Shown here piece by piece: positions 50,801-63,145 of a stretch of 64,000 bases of DNA. Made by a program: the position numbers and the translations under genes. Within the stretch, counting starts at the first letter, position 1, and the number at the start of each line of letters is the position of its first letter. The stretch is taken from positions 15,869,387 to 15,933,386 of the forward strand of contig OU612069.1 of assembly GCA_914767715.1 (NCBI GenBank), read 5' to 3'. This stretch comes from Membranipora membranacea (taxonomy: Eukaryota > Bryozoa > Gymnolaemata > Cheilostomatida > Membraniporidae). A model generated the notes under the pieces. It ran no database searches. It worked only from the letters and a program-made list of their open reading frames with translations, and was not told where the DNA came from.

Positions 50801-53800
50801 CTTATACTTTATATGAGATATAGGGACATCATTGCGAACGTCAAAACAGAGTTTCAAGCGTTTCTAAGCGAGTAAGGAATTCTGCCCAATTATTGGCCAA
50901 TTTCCCCTGGACCGTACCTATCGATTTTTGTCAATTTCTTGCAAAACACCTCGATAGACTACGCATCGTCACAGGGAGCTAATATTTTATATGAGATATT
51001 GGGACGTCATTGCGAACGTCAAAACAGAGTTTCAAGCGTTTCTAAGCGAGTAAGGAATTCTGCCCAATTATTGGCCAATTTCCCCTGGACCGTACCTATC
51101 GATTTTTGTCAATTTCTTGCAAAACACCTCGATAGACTACGCATCGTCACAGGGAGCTAATATTTTATATGAGATATAGGGACGTCATCGCGAACGTCAA
51201 AACAGAGTTTCATCTGTTTCTAAGCGAGTAAGCAATTCATCCCAATTATTGGCCAATTTCCCCAGGACCGTACCTATCGATTTTTGTCAATTTCTTGCAA
51301 AACACCTCGATAGAATACGCATCGTCACAGGGAGCTAATATTTTATATGAGATATAGGGATGTCATCGCGAACGTCAAAACAGAGTTTCATGCGTTTCTA
51401 AGCGAGCAAGCAATTCTGCCCAATTATTGGCCAATCTCCCCAGGACCGTACCTATCGATCTTCGTCAATTTCTGGCAAAACACCTCAATAGAATACGCAT
51501 CGTCACAGGGAGCTAATATTTTATATGAGATATAGGGACGTCATTGCGAACGTCAAAACAGAGATTCAAGCGTTTCTAAGCGAGCAAGGAATTCTGCCCA
51601 ATTATTGGGCAATTGCCCCAGGACCGTACCTATTGAATTTTGTCAATTTCTTGCAAAACACCTCGATAGATTACACGTCGTCACAGGGAGCTAATATTTT
51701 ATATGAGATATAGGGACGTCATTGCGAACGTCAAAACAGAGTTTTAAGCGTTTCTAAGTGAGTAAGGAATTCTGCCGAATTATTGGCCAATTTCCCCAGG
51801 ACCGTACCTATCGATTTTTGTCAATTTCTTGCAAAACACCTCGATAGACTACGCATCGTCACAGGGAGCTAATATTTTATATGAGATATTGGGACGTCAT
51901 CGCGAACGTCAAAACAGAGTTTCATGCGTTTCTAAGCGAGTAAGGAATTCTGCCCAATTATTGGCCAATTTCCTCAGGACCGTAAATATCGATTTTTGTC
52001 AATTCCTTGCAAAACACCTCGATAGACTACGCATCGTCACAGGGAGCTAGTATTGTATATGAGATATAGGGACGTCATCGCGAACGTCAAAACAGAGTTT
52101 CATGCGTTTCTAAGCGAGTAAGGAATTCTGCCCAATTATTGGCCAATTTCCCCAGGACCGTACCTATCGATTTTTGTCAATTTCTTGCAAAACACCTCGA
52201 TAGAATACGCATCGTCACAGGGAGCTAGTATTTTATATGACATATAGGGACATCATTGCGAACGTCAAAACAGAGTTTCATGCGTTTCTAAGCGAGTAAG
52301 GAATTCTGCCAATTAATTGGCCAATTTCCCCAGGACCGTACCTATCGATTTTTGTCAACTTCTGGCAACACACCTCGATAGAATACGCATCGTCACAGGG
52401 AGCTAATATTTTATATGAGATATAGGGACGTCATTGCGAACGTCAAAACAGAGTTTCAAGCGTTTCTAAGCGAGTAAGGAATTCTGCCCAATTATTGGCC
52501 AATTTCCCCAGGACCGTACTTATCGATCTTTGTCAATTTCTTGCAAAACACCTCGATAGAATACGCATCGTCACAGGGAGCTAATGTTTTATATGAGATA
52601 TAGGGACGTCATCGCGAACGTCAAAACAGAGTTTCATGCGTTTCTAAGCGAGTAAGGAATTCTGCCAAATAATTGGCCAATTTCCCCAGGACCGTACCTA
52701 CCCATCTTTGTCAATTTCTGGCAAAACACCTCGATAGAATACGTATCGTCACAGGGAGCTAATATTTTATATGAGATATAAGGACGTCATTGCGGACGTC
52801 AAAACAGAGTTTCAAGCGTTTCTAAGCGAGTAAGGAATTCTGCCCAATTATTGGCCAATTTCCCCTGGACCGTACCTATCCATTTTTGTCAATTTCTTGC
52901 AAAACACCTCGATAGACTACGCATCGTCACAGGGAGCTAATATTTTATATGAGATATAGGGACGTCATCGCGAACGACAATACAGAGGTTCATGCGTTTC
53001 TAAGCGAGTAAGCAATTCATCCCAATTATTGGCCAATTTCCCCAGGACCGTACGTATCGAATTTTGTCAATTTCTGGCAAAACACCTCGATAGAATACGT
53101 ATCGTCACAGGGAGCTAATATTTTATAGGAGATATTGGGACGTCATTGCGGACGTCAAAACAGAGTTTCAAGCGTTTCTAAGCGAGTAAGGAATTCTGCC
53201 CAATTATTGGCCAATTTCGCCAGGACCGTACTTATCGATTTTTGTCAATTCCTTGCAAAAACCTCGATAGACTACGCATCGTCACAGGGAGCTAATATTT
53301 TATATGAGATATAGGGACGTCATCGCGAACGACAATACAGAGGTTCATGCGTTTCTAAGCGAGTAAGCAATTCATCCCAATTATTGGCCAATTTCCCCAG
53401 GACCGTACCTATCGAATTTTGTCAATTTCTTGCAAAACACCTCGATAGAATACGCATCGTCACAGGGAGCTAATATTTTATATGAGATATTGGGACGACA
53501 CTGCGAACGTCAAAACAGAGTTTCAAGCGTTTCTAAGCGAGTAAGGAATTCTGCCCAATTATTGGCCAATTTCCCCAGGACCGTACCTATCGATTTTTGT
53601 CAATTTCTTGCAAAACACCTCGATAGAATACGCATCGTCACAGGGAGCTAGTATTTTATATGACATATAGGGACATCATTGCGAACGTCAAAACAGAGTT
53701 TCATGCGTTTCTAAGCGAGTAAGGAATTCTGCCAAATAATTGGCCAATTTCCCCAGGACCGTACCTATCGATTTTTGTCAATTTCTGGCAAAACACCTCG

Positions 53801-55126
53801 ATAGAATACGCATCGTCACAGGGAGCTAATATTTTATATGAGACATAGGGACGTCATTGCGAACGTCAAAACAGAGTTTCAAGCGTTTCTAAGCGAGTAA
53901 AGAATTCTGCCTAATTATTGGCTATTTTCCACAGGACCGTACTTATCGATTTTTGTCAATTTCTTGCAAAACACCTCGATAGAATACGCATCGTCACGGG
54001 GAGCTAATGTTTTATATGAGATATAGGGACGTCATCGCGAACGTCAAAACAGAGTTTCATGCGTTTCTAAGCGAGTAAGGAATTCTGCCAAATAATTGGC
54101 ATATTTCCCCAGGACCGTACCTACCCATTTTTGTCAATTTCTGGCAAAACACCTCGATAGAATACGCATCGTCACAGGGAGCTAATATTTTATATGAGAT
54201 ATAGGGACGTCATTGCGGACGTCAAAACAGAGTTTCAAGCGTTTCTAAGCGAGTAAGGAATTCTGCCCAATTATTGGCCGATTTCGCCAGGACCGTACTT
54301 ATCGATTTTTGTCAATTCCTTGCAAAAACCTCGATAGACTACGCATCGTCACAGGGAGCTAATATTTTATATTAGATATAGGGACGTCATTGCGAACGTC
54401 AAAACAGAGTTTCAAGCGTTTCTAAGCGAGTAAGGAATTCTGCCCAATTATTGGCCAATTTCCCCTGGACCGTACCTATCCATTTTTGTCAATTTCTTGC
54501 AAAACACCTCGATAGACTACGCATCGTCACAGGGAGCTAATATTTTATATGAGATATAGGGACGTCATCGCGAACGACAATACAGAGGTTCATGCGTTTC
54601 TAAGCGAGTAAGCAATTCATCCCAATTATTGGCCAATTTCCCCAGGACCGTACGTATCGAATTTTGTCAATTTCTGGCAAAACACCTCGATAGAATACGT
54701 ATCGTCACAGGGAGCTAATATTTTATAGGAGATATTGGGACGTCATTGCGGACGTCAAAACAGAGTTTCAAGCGTTTCTAAGCGAGTAAGGAATTCTGCC
54801 CAATTATTGGCCAATTTCGCCAGGACCGTACTTATCGATTTTTGTCAATTCCTTGCAAAAACCTCGATAGACTACGCATCGTCACAGGGAGCTAATATTT
54901 TATATGAGATATAGGGACGTCATCGCGAACGACAATACAGAGGTTCATGCGTTTCTAAGCGAGTAAGCAATTCATCCCAATTATTGGCCAATTTCCCCAG
55001 GACCGTACCTATCGAATTTTGTCAATTTCTTGCAAAACACCTCGATAGAATACGCATCGTCACAGGGAGCTAATATTTTATATGAGATATTGGGACGACA
55101 CTGCGAACGTCAAAACAGAGTTTCAA
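43387..55126 (+). repeat. 33-mer tandem duplication, 5870-bp period
   Basis: Copy 1 is about 43387-49256 and copy 2 about 49257-55126. Every landmark tested is 5870 bp apart: agctaatgtttt (43862 and 49732), gatagattacacgtcg (about 45795 and 51665), accgtaaatatcg (46112 and 51982), ttttataggagatattgg (about 47250 and 53120), and agaattctgcctaattattgg (about 48031 and 53901). Differences are scattered single bases, such as cctatcgaatttt versus cctatcgattttt (about 45411 and 51281). Weaker similarity continues to about 55710. A 5870-bp period is 33 units minus 4 bp. The copies look recent; a mis-assembled duplication cannot be excluded from the sequence alone. Confidence 0.88.
46930..49940 (+). 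repeat. 9-mer duplication within 33-mer copy 1 (1600 bp)
   Basis: The series from about 46930 recurs from about 48530 with a 1600-bp offset: cccctggacc with cctatccattttt, gaacgacaatacagagg, ttttataggagatattgg, gcaaaaacctcg, gatattgggacgacactg and gctagtattttatatgacat. The match runs to about 48340, which corresponds to 49940, and so crosses the boundary between the two 33-mer copies. The same pair is found in 33-mer copy 2 (about 52800-55810). Confidence 0.82.
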
Positions 55127-55810
55127 GCGTTTCTAAGCGAGTAAGGAATTCTGCCCAATTATTGGCCAATTTCCCCAGGACCGTACCTATCGATTTTTGT
55201 CAATTTCTTGCAAAACACCTCGATAGAATACGCATCGTCACAGGGAGCTAGTATTTTATATGAGATATAGGGACATCATTGCGAACGTCAAAACAGAGTT
55301 TCATGCGTTTCTAAGCGAGTAAGGAATTCTGCCAAATAATTGGCCAATTTCCCCAGGACCGTACCTATCGATTTTTGTCAATTTCTGGCAACACACCTCG
55401 ATAGAATACGCATCGTCACAGGGAGCTAATATTTTATATGAGATATAGGGACGTCATTGCGAACGTCAAAACAGAGTTTCAAGCGTTTCTAAGCGAGTAA
55501 AGAATTCTGCCCAATTATTGGCCAATTTCCCCAGGACCGTACTTATCGATTTTTGTCAATTTCTTGCAAAACACCTCGATAGAATACGCATCGTCACAGG
55601 GAGCTAATATTTTATATGAGATATAGGGACGTCATCGCGAACGTCAAAACAGAGTTTCATGCGTTTCTAAGCGAGTAAGGAATTCTGCCAAATAATTGGC
55701 ATATTTCCCCAGGACCGTACCTACCCATTTTTGTCAATTTCTGGCAAAACACCTCGATAGAATACGTATCGTCACAGGGAGCTAATATTTTATATGAGAT
55801 ATAGGGACGT
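52800..55810 (+). repeat. 9-mer duplication within 33-mer copy 2 (1600 bp)
   Basis: The 33-mer copy 2 equivalent of the preceding pair: gatattgggacgacactg occurs at about 53490 and 55090, 1600 bp apart, with the same flanking series. Since both 33-mer copies hold the internal 9-mer pair, the 9-mer duplication most simply predates the 33-mer duplication. To the right the series continues through gccaaataattggcatattt (about 54090 and 55690). Confidence 0.8.
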
Positions 55811-56730
55811 CATTGCGGACGTCAAAACAGAGTTTCAAGCGTTTCTAAGCGAGTAAGGAATTCTGCCCAATTATTGGCCGATTTCGCCAGGACCGTACTT
55901 ATCGATTTTTGTCAATTCCTTGCAAAAACCTCGATAGACTACGCATCGTCACAGGGAGCTAATATTTTATATTAGATATAGGGACGTCATTGCGAACGTC
56001 AAAACAGAGTTTCAAGCGTTTCTAAGCGAGTAAGGAATTCTGCCCAATTATTGGCCAATTTCCCCTGGACCGTACCTATCCATTTTTGTCAATTTCTTGC
56101 AAAACACCTCGATAGACTACGCATCGTCACAGGGAGCTAATATTTTATATGAGATATAGGGACGTCATCGCGAACGACAATACAGAGGTTCATGCGTTTC
56201 TAAGCGAGTAAGCAATTCATCCCAATTATTGGCCAATTTCCCCAGGACCGTACCTATCGAATTTTGTCAATTTCTTGCAAAACACCTCGATAGAATACGC
56301 ATCGTCACAGGGAGCTAATATTTTATATGAGATATTGGGACGACACTGCGAACGTCAAAACAGAGTTTCAAGCGTTTCTAAGCGAGTAAGGAATTCTGCC
56401 CAATTATTGGCCAATTTCCCCTGGACCGTACCTATCGATTTTTGTCAATTTCTTGCAAAACACCTCGATAGACTACGCATCGTCACAGGGAGCTAATATT
56501 TTATATGAGATATTGGGACGTCATTGCGAACGTCAAAACAGAGTTTCAAGCGTTTCTAAGCGAGTAAGGAATTCTGCCCAATTATTGGCCAATTTCCCCT
56601 GGACCGTACCTATCGATTTTTGTCAATTTCTTGCAAAACACCTCGATAGACTACGCATCGTCACAGGGAGCTAATATTTTATATGAGATATAGGGACGTC
56701 ATCGCGAACGTCAAAACAGAGTTTCATGTG
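55260..56730 (+). repeat. 1.47-kb block repeated 6415 bp downstream
   Basis: The unit order from gggacatcattgcg with gccaaataattgg, through the gcggacgtc unit (gacgt at 55806 and 62221), the gcaaaaacctcg unit, the tatattagatata unit, the gacaatacagagg unit and the gatattgggacgacactg unit (about 56334 and 62749), is repeated at about 61675-63145. After the last shared unit the two regions carry different series. Confidence 0.78.
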
Positions 56731-59700
56731 TTTCTAAGCGAGTAAGCAATTCATCCCAATTATTGGCCAATTTCCCCAGGACCGTACCTATCGAATTTTG
56801 TCAATTTCTTGCAAAACACCTCGATAGAATACGCATCGTCACAGGGAGCTAATATTTTATATGAGATATAGGGACGTCATCGCGAACGTCAAAACAGAGT
56901 ATCATGCGTTTCTAAGCGAGCAAGCAATTCTGCCCAATTATTGGCCAATCTCCCCAGGACCGTACCTATCGATTTTCGTCAATTTCTGGCAAAACACCTC
57001 AATAGAATACGCATCGTCACAGGGAGCTAATATTTTATATGAGATATAGGGACGTCATTGCGAACGTCAAAACAGAGATTCAAGCGTTTCTAAGCGAGTA
57101 AGGAATTCTGCCCAATTATTGGGCAATTTCCCCAGGACCGTACCTATTGAATTTTGTCAATTTCTTGCAAAACACCTCGATAGACTACGCATCGTCACAG
57201 GGAGCTAATATTTTATAAGAGATATTGGGACGTCATCGCGAACGTCAAAACAGCGTTTCAAGCGTTTCTAAGCGAGTAAGGAATTCTGCCCAATTATTGG
57301 CCAATTTCCCCTGGACCGTACCTATCGATTTTTGTCAATTTCTTGCAAAACACCTCGATAGACTACGCATCGTCACAGGGAGCTAATATTTTATATGAGA
57401 TATAGGGACGTCATTGCGAACGTCAAAACAGAGATTCAAGCGTTTCTAAGCGAGTAAGGAATTCTGCCCAATTATTGGGCAATTTCCCCAGGACCGTACC
57501 TATTGAATTTTGTCAATTTCTTGCAAAACACCTCGATAGACTACGCATCGTCACAGGGAGCTAATATTTTATATGAGATATAGGGACGTCATCACGAACG
57601 TCAAAACAGAGTTTCATGCGTTTCTAAGCGAGTAAGGAATTCTGCCCAATTATTGGGCAATTTCCCCAGGACCGTACCTATTGAATTTTGTCAATTTCTT
57701 GCAAAACACCTCGATAGAATACACATCGTCACAGGGAGCTAATATTTTATATGAGATATAGGGACGTCATTGCGAACGTCAAAACAGAGTTTTAAGCGTT
57801 TCTAAGTGAGTAACGAATTCTGCCGAATTATTGGCCAATTTCCCCAGGACCGTACCTATCGATTTTTGTCAATTTCTTGCAAAACACCTCGATAGACTAC
57901 GCATCATCACAGGGAGCTAATATTTTATATGAGATATTGGGACGTCATCGCGAACGTCAAAACAGAGTTTCAAGCGTTTCTAAGCGAGTAAGGATTTCTG
58001 CCCAATTATTGGCCAATTTCCCCTGGACCGTACCTATCGATTTTTGTCAATTTCTTGCAAAACACCTCGATAGACTATGCATCGTCACAGGGAGCTAATA
58101 TTTTATATGAGATATAGGGACGTCATTGCGAACGTCAAAACAGAGATTCAAGCGTTTCTAAGCGAGTAAGGAATTCTGCCCAATTATTGGGCAATTTCCC
58201 CAGGACCGTACCTATTGAATTTTGTCAATTTCTTGCAAAACACCTCGATAGAATACACATCGTCACAGGGAGCTAATATTTTATATGAGATATAGGGACG
58301 TCATTGCGAACGTCAAAACAGAGTTTCAAGGGTTTCTAAGCGAGTAAGGAATTCTGCCAAATTATTGGCCAATTTCCCAAGAACCGTACTTATCGATTTT
58401 TGTCAATTCGTTGCAAAACACCTCGATAGACTACGCATCGTCACAGGGAGCTAATATTTTATATGAGATATTGGGACGTCATCGCGAACGTCAAAAGAGA
58501 GTTTCATGCGTTTCTAAGCGAGTAAGGAATTCTGCCGAATTATTGGCCAATTTCCTCAGGACCGTACTTATCGATTTTTGTCAATTTCTGGCAAAACACC
58601 TCGTTAGACTACGCATCGTCACAGGGAGCTAATATTTTATATGAGATATAGGGACGTCATAGCGAACGTCAAAACAGAGTTTCAAGCGTGTCTAAGTGAG
58701 TAAGGAATTCTGCCCAATTATTGGCCAATTTCCCCAGGACCGTACCTATCGATTTTTGTCAATTTTTGGCAAAACACCTCGATAGAATACGAATCGTCAC
58801 AGGGAGCTAATATTTCATATGAGATATAGGGACGTCATAACGAACGTCAAAACAGAGTTTCAAGCGTTTTTAAGCGAGTAAGGAATTCTGCCCAATTATT
58901 GGCCAATTTCGCCAGTACCGTACTTATCGATTTTTGTCAATTCCTTGCAAAACACCTCGATAGACTACGCATCGTCACAGGGAGCTAATGTTTTATATGA
59001 GATATAGAGACGTCATCGCGAACATCAAAACAGAGTTTCATGCGTTCCTAAGCGAGTAAGGAATTCTGCCCAATTAGTGGCCCTTTTCCCCAGGACCGTC
59101 CGTACCTATCGATTTTTGTGAATTTCTGGCAAAACACCTCGATAGAAAACGAAACGTCACAGGGAGCTAATATTGTATATGAGATATAGGGACGTCATCA
59201 CGAACGTCAAAACAGAGTTTCATGCGTTTCTAAGCGAGTAAGGAATTCTGCCCAATTATTGGCCAATTTCCCCAGGACCGTACCCATCGATTTTTGTCAA
59301 TTTCTTGCAAAACACCTCGATAGAATACGCATCGTCACAGGGAGCTAGTATTTCATATGAGATATAGGGACATCATTGCGAACGTCAAAACAGAGTTTCA
59401 TGCGTTTCTAAGCGAGTAAGGAATTCTGCCAAATAATTGGCCAATTTCCCCAGGACCGTACCTATCGATTTTTGTCAAATTCTGGCAAAGCACCTCGATA
59501 GAATACGAATCGTCACAGGGAGCTAATATTTAATATGATATATAGGGACGTCATAGCGAACGTCAAAACAGAGTTTCAAGCGTTTTTAAGCGAGTAAGGA
59601 ATTCTGCTCAATTATTGGCCAATTTCCCCAGGACCGTACTTATCGATTTTTGTCAATTCCTTGCAAAACACCTCGATAGACTACGCATCGTCACAGGGAG

Positions 59701-61310
59701 CTAATATTGTATATGAGATATAGGGACGTCATCACGAACGTCAAAACAGAGTTTCATGCGTTTCTAAGCGAGTAAGGAATTCTGCCCAATTATTGGCCAA
59801 TTTCCTCAGGACCGTACCTATCGATTTTTGTCAAATTCTTGCAAAACACCTCGATAGAATACGCATCGTCACAGGGAGCTAGTATTTCATATGAGATATA
59901 GGGACATCATTGCGAATGTCAAAACAGAGTTTCATGCGTTTCTAAGCGAGTAAGGAATTCTGCCAAATAATTGGCCAATTTCCCCAGGACCGTACCTACC
60001 CATTTTTGTCAATTTCTGGCAAAACACCTCGATAGAATACGTATCGTCACAGGGAGTTAATATTTTATCTGAGATATAGGGATTTCATTGCGGACGTCAA
60101 AACAGAGTTTTAAGCGTTTCTAAGCGAGTAAGGAATTCTGCCAAATAATTGGCCAATTTCCCCAGGACCGTACCTATCGATTTTTGTCAATTTCTGGCAA
60201 AACACCTCGATAGACTACGAAACGTCACAGGGAGCTAATATTGTATATGAGATATAGGGACGTCATCACGAACGTCAAAACAGAGTTTCATGCGTTTCTA
60301 AGCGAGTAAGGAATCCTGCCAAATAATTGGCCAAGTTCCCCCAGGACCGTACCTATCGATTTTTGTCAAATTCTGGCAAAACACCTCGATAGAATACGAA
60401 TCGTCACAGGGAGCTAATATTTAATATGAGATATAAGGACGTCATAACGAACGTCAAAACAGAGTTTCAAGCGTTTTGAAGCGAGTAAGGAATTCTGCTC
60501 AATTATTGGCCAATTTCCCCAGGACCGTACTTATCGATTTTTGTCAATTCCTTGCAAAACACCTCGATAGACTACGCATCGTCACAGGGAGCTAATATTG
60601 TATATGAGATATAGGGACGTCATCACGAACGTCAAAACAGAGTTTCATGCGTTTCTAAGCGAGTAAGGAATTCTGCCAAATAATTGGCCAATTTCCCCAG
60701 GACCGTACCTATTGAATTTTGTCAATTTCTTGCAAAACACCTCGATAGATTACACATCGTCACAGGGAGCTAATATTTTATATGAGATATAGGGACGTCA
60801 TTGCGAACGTCAAAACAGAGTTTTAAGCGTTTCTAAGTGAGTAAGGAATTCTGCCGAATTATTGGCCAATTTCCCCAGGACCGTACCTATCGATTTTTGT
60901 CAATTTCTTGCAAAACACCTCGATAGACTACGCATCGTCACAGGGAGCTAATATTTTATATGAGATATTGGGACGTCATCGCGAACGTCAAAACAGAGTT
61001 TCATGCGTTTCTAAGCGAGTAAGCAATTCTGCCCAATTATTGGCCAATTTCCTCAGGACCGTACTTATCGATTTTTGTCAATTCCTTGCAAAACACCTCG
61101 ATAGACTACGCATCGTCACAGGGAGCTAATATTGTATATGAGATATAGGGACGTCATCACGAACGTCAAAACAGAGTTTCATGCGTTTCTAAGCGAGTAA
61201 GGAATTCTGCCCAATTATTGGCCAATTTCCCCAGGACCGTCCGTACCTATCGATTTTTGTCAATTTCTTGCAAAACACCTCGATAGAATACGCATCGTCA
61301 CAGGGAGCTA
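56730..61310 (+). repeat. Heterogeneous right-domain monomers
   Basis: About 26 units without one long HOR. The attgggcaattt with cctattgaattttg unit recurs near 57120, 57480, 57655 and 58190, alternating with gatattgggacg units, as if a two- to three-unit string spread locally. From 58640 to 60660 units carry more private changes: caattagtggccctttt near 59073, ggccaagttccccc near 60330, gagatatagggatttcat near 60075 and aatatttaatat starts. A ccgtccgtacc unit with a 4-bp tandem duplication occurs at about 59096-59103 and again at about 61237-61244. Confidence 0.72.
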
Positions 61311-62022
61311 GTATTTTATATGACATATAGGGACATCATTGCGAACGTCAAAACAGAGTTTCATGCGTTTCTAAGCGAGTAAGGAATTCTGCCAAATAAT
61401 TGGCCAATTTCCCCAGGACCGTACCTATCGATTTTTGTCAATTTCTGGCAACACACCTCGATAGAATACGCATCGTCACAGGGAGCTAATATTTTATATG
61501 AGATATAGGGACGTCATTGCGAACGTCAAAACAGAGTTTCAAGCGTTTCTAAGCGAGTAAGGAATTCTGCCCAATTATTGGCCAATTTCCCCAGGACCGT
61601 ACCTATCGATTTTTGTCAATTTCTTGCAAAACACCTCGATAGAATACGCATCGTCACAGGGAGCTAGTATTTTATATGACATATAGGGACATCATTGCGA
61701 ACGTCAAAACAGGGTTTCATGCGTTTCTAAGCGAGTAAGGAATTCTGCCAAATAATTGGCCAATTTCCCCAGGACCGTACCTATCGATTTTTGTCAATTT
61801 CTGGCAACACACCTCGATAGAATACGCATCGTCACAGGGAGCTAATATTTTATATGAGATATAGGGTTGCATTGCGAACGTCAAAACAGAGTTTCAAGCG
61901 TTTCTAAGCGAGTAAGGAATTCTGCCCAATTATTGGCCAATTTCCCCAGGACCGTACTTATCGATTTTTGTCAATTTCTTGCAAAACACCTCGATAGAAT
62001 ACGCATCGTCACGGGGAGCTAA
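61311..62022 (+). repeat. Dimer tandem duplication (~356 bp)
   Basis: A two-unit string is repeated directly: first unit with gctagtattttatatgacat, gggacatcat and gccaaataattgg, second with ggcaacacacctcg leading into a plain consensus-like unit. Copies are about 61311-61666 and 61667-62022. Small differences include agggtttcatgcg and gatatagggttgcattg (a 1-bp-shorter start) in the second copy. The same pair occurs inside the 33-mer copies. Confidence 0.82.
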
Positions 62023-63145
62023 TGTTTTATATGAGATATAGGGACGTCATCGCGAACGTCAAAACAGAGTTTCATGCGTTTCTAAGCGAGAAAGGAATTC
62101 TGCCAAATAATTGGCCAATTTCCCCAGGACCGTACCTACCCATTTTTGTCAATTTCTGGCAAAACACCTCGATAGAATACGTATCGTCACAGGGAGCTAA
62201 TATTTTATATGAGATATAGGGACGTCATTGCGGACGTCAAAACAGAGTTTCAAGCGTTTCTAAGCGAGTAAGGAATTCTGCCCAATTATTGGCCAATTTC
62301 GCCAGGACCGTACTTATCGATTTTTGTCAATTCCTTGCAAAAACCTCGATAGACTACGCATCGTCACAGGGAGCTAATATTTTATATTAGATATAGGGAC
62401 GTCATTGCGAACGTCAAAACAGAGTTTCAAGCGTTTCTAAGCGAGTAAGGAATTCTGCCCAATTATTGGGCGATTTCCCCTGGACCGTACCTATCCATTT
62501 TTGTCAATTTCTTGCAAAACCCCTCGATAGACTACGCATCGTCACAGGGAGCTAATATTTTATATGAGATATAGGGACGTCATCGCGAACGACAATACAG
62601 AGGTTCATGCGTTTCTAAGCGAGTAAGCAATTCATCCCAATTATTGGCCAATTTCCCCAGGACCGTACCTATCGAATTTTGTCAATTTCTTGCAAAACAC
62701 CTCGATAGAATACGCATCGTCACAGGGAGCTAATATTTTATATGAGATATTGGGACGACACTGCGAACGTCAAAACAGAGTTTCAAGCGTTTCTAAGCGG
62801 GTAAGGAATTCTGCCCAATTATTGGCCAATTTCCCCTGGACCGTACCTATCGATTTTTGTCAATTTCTTGCAAAACACCTCGATAGACTACGCATCGTCA
62901 CAGAGAGCTAATATTTTATATGAGATATTGGGACGTCATTGCGAACGTCAAAACAGAGTTTCAAGCGTTTCTAAGCGAGTAAGGAATTCTGCCCAATTAT
63001 TGGCCAACTTCCCCTGGACCGTACCTATCGATTTTTGTCAATTTCTTGCAAAACACCTCGATAGACTACGCATCGTCACAGGGAGCTAATATTTTATATG
63101 AGATATAGGGACGTCATCGCGAACGTCAAAACAGAGTTTCAAGCG
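61675..63145 (+). repeat. Downstream copy of the 55.26-56.73 kb block
   Basis: This is the 6415-bp-offset partner of the block above. Private changes here are attgggcgatttcccc near 62465, gcaaaacccctcg near 62520, gcgggtaagg near 62806 and cacagagagc near 62900. The period of 6415 is 36 units plus 7 bp, in line with the 4-bp duplications and other small indels that lie between the copies. Confidence 0.78.
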
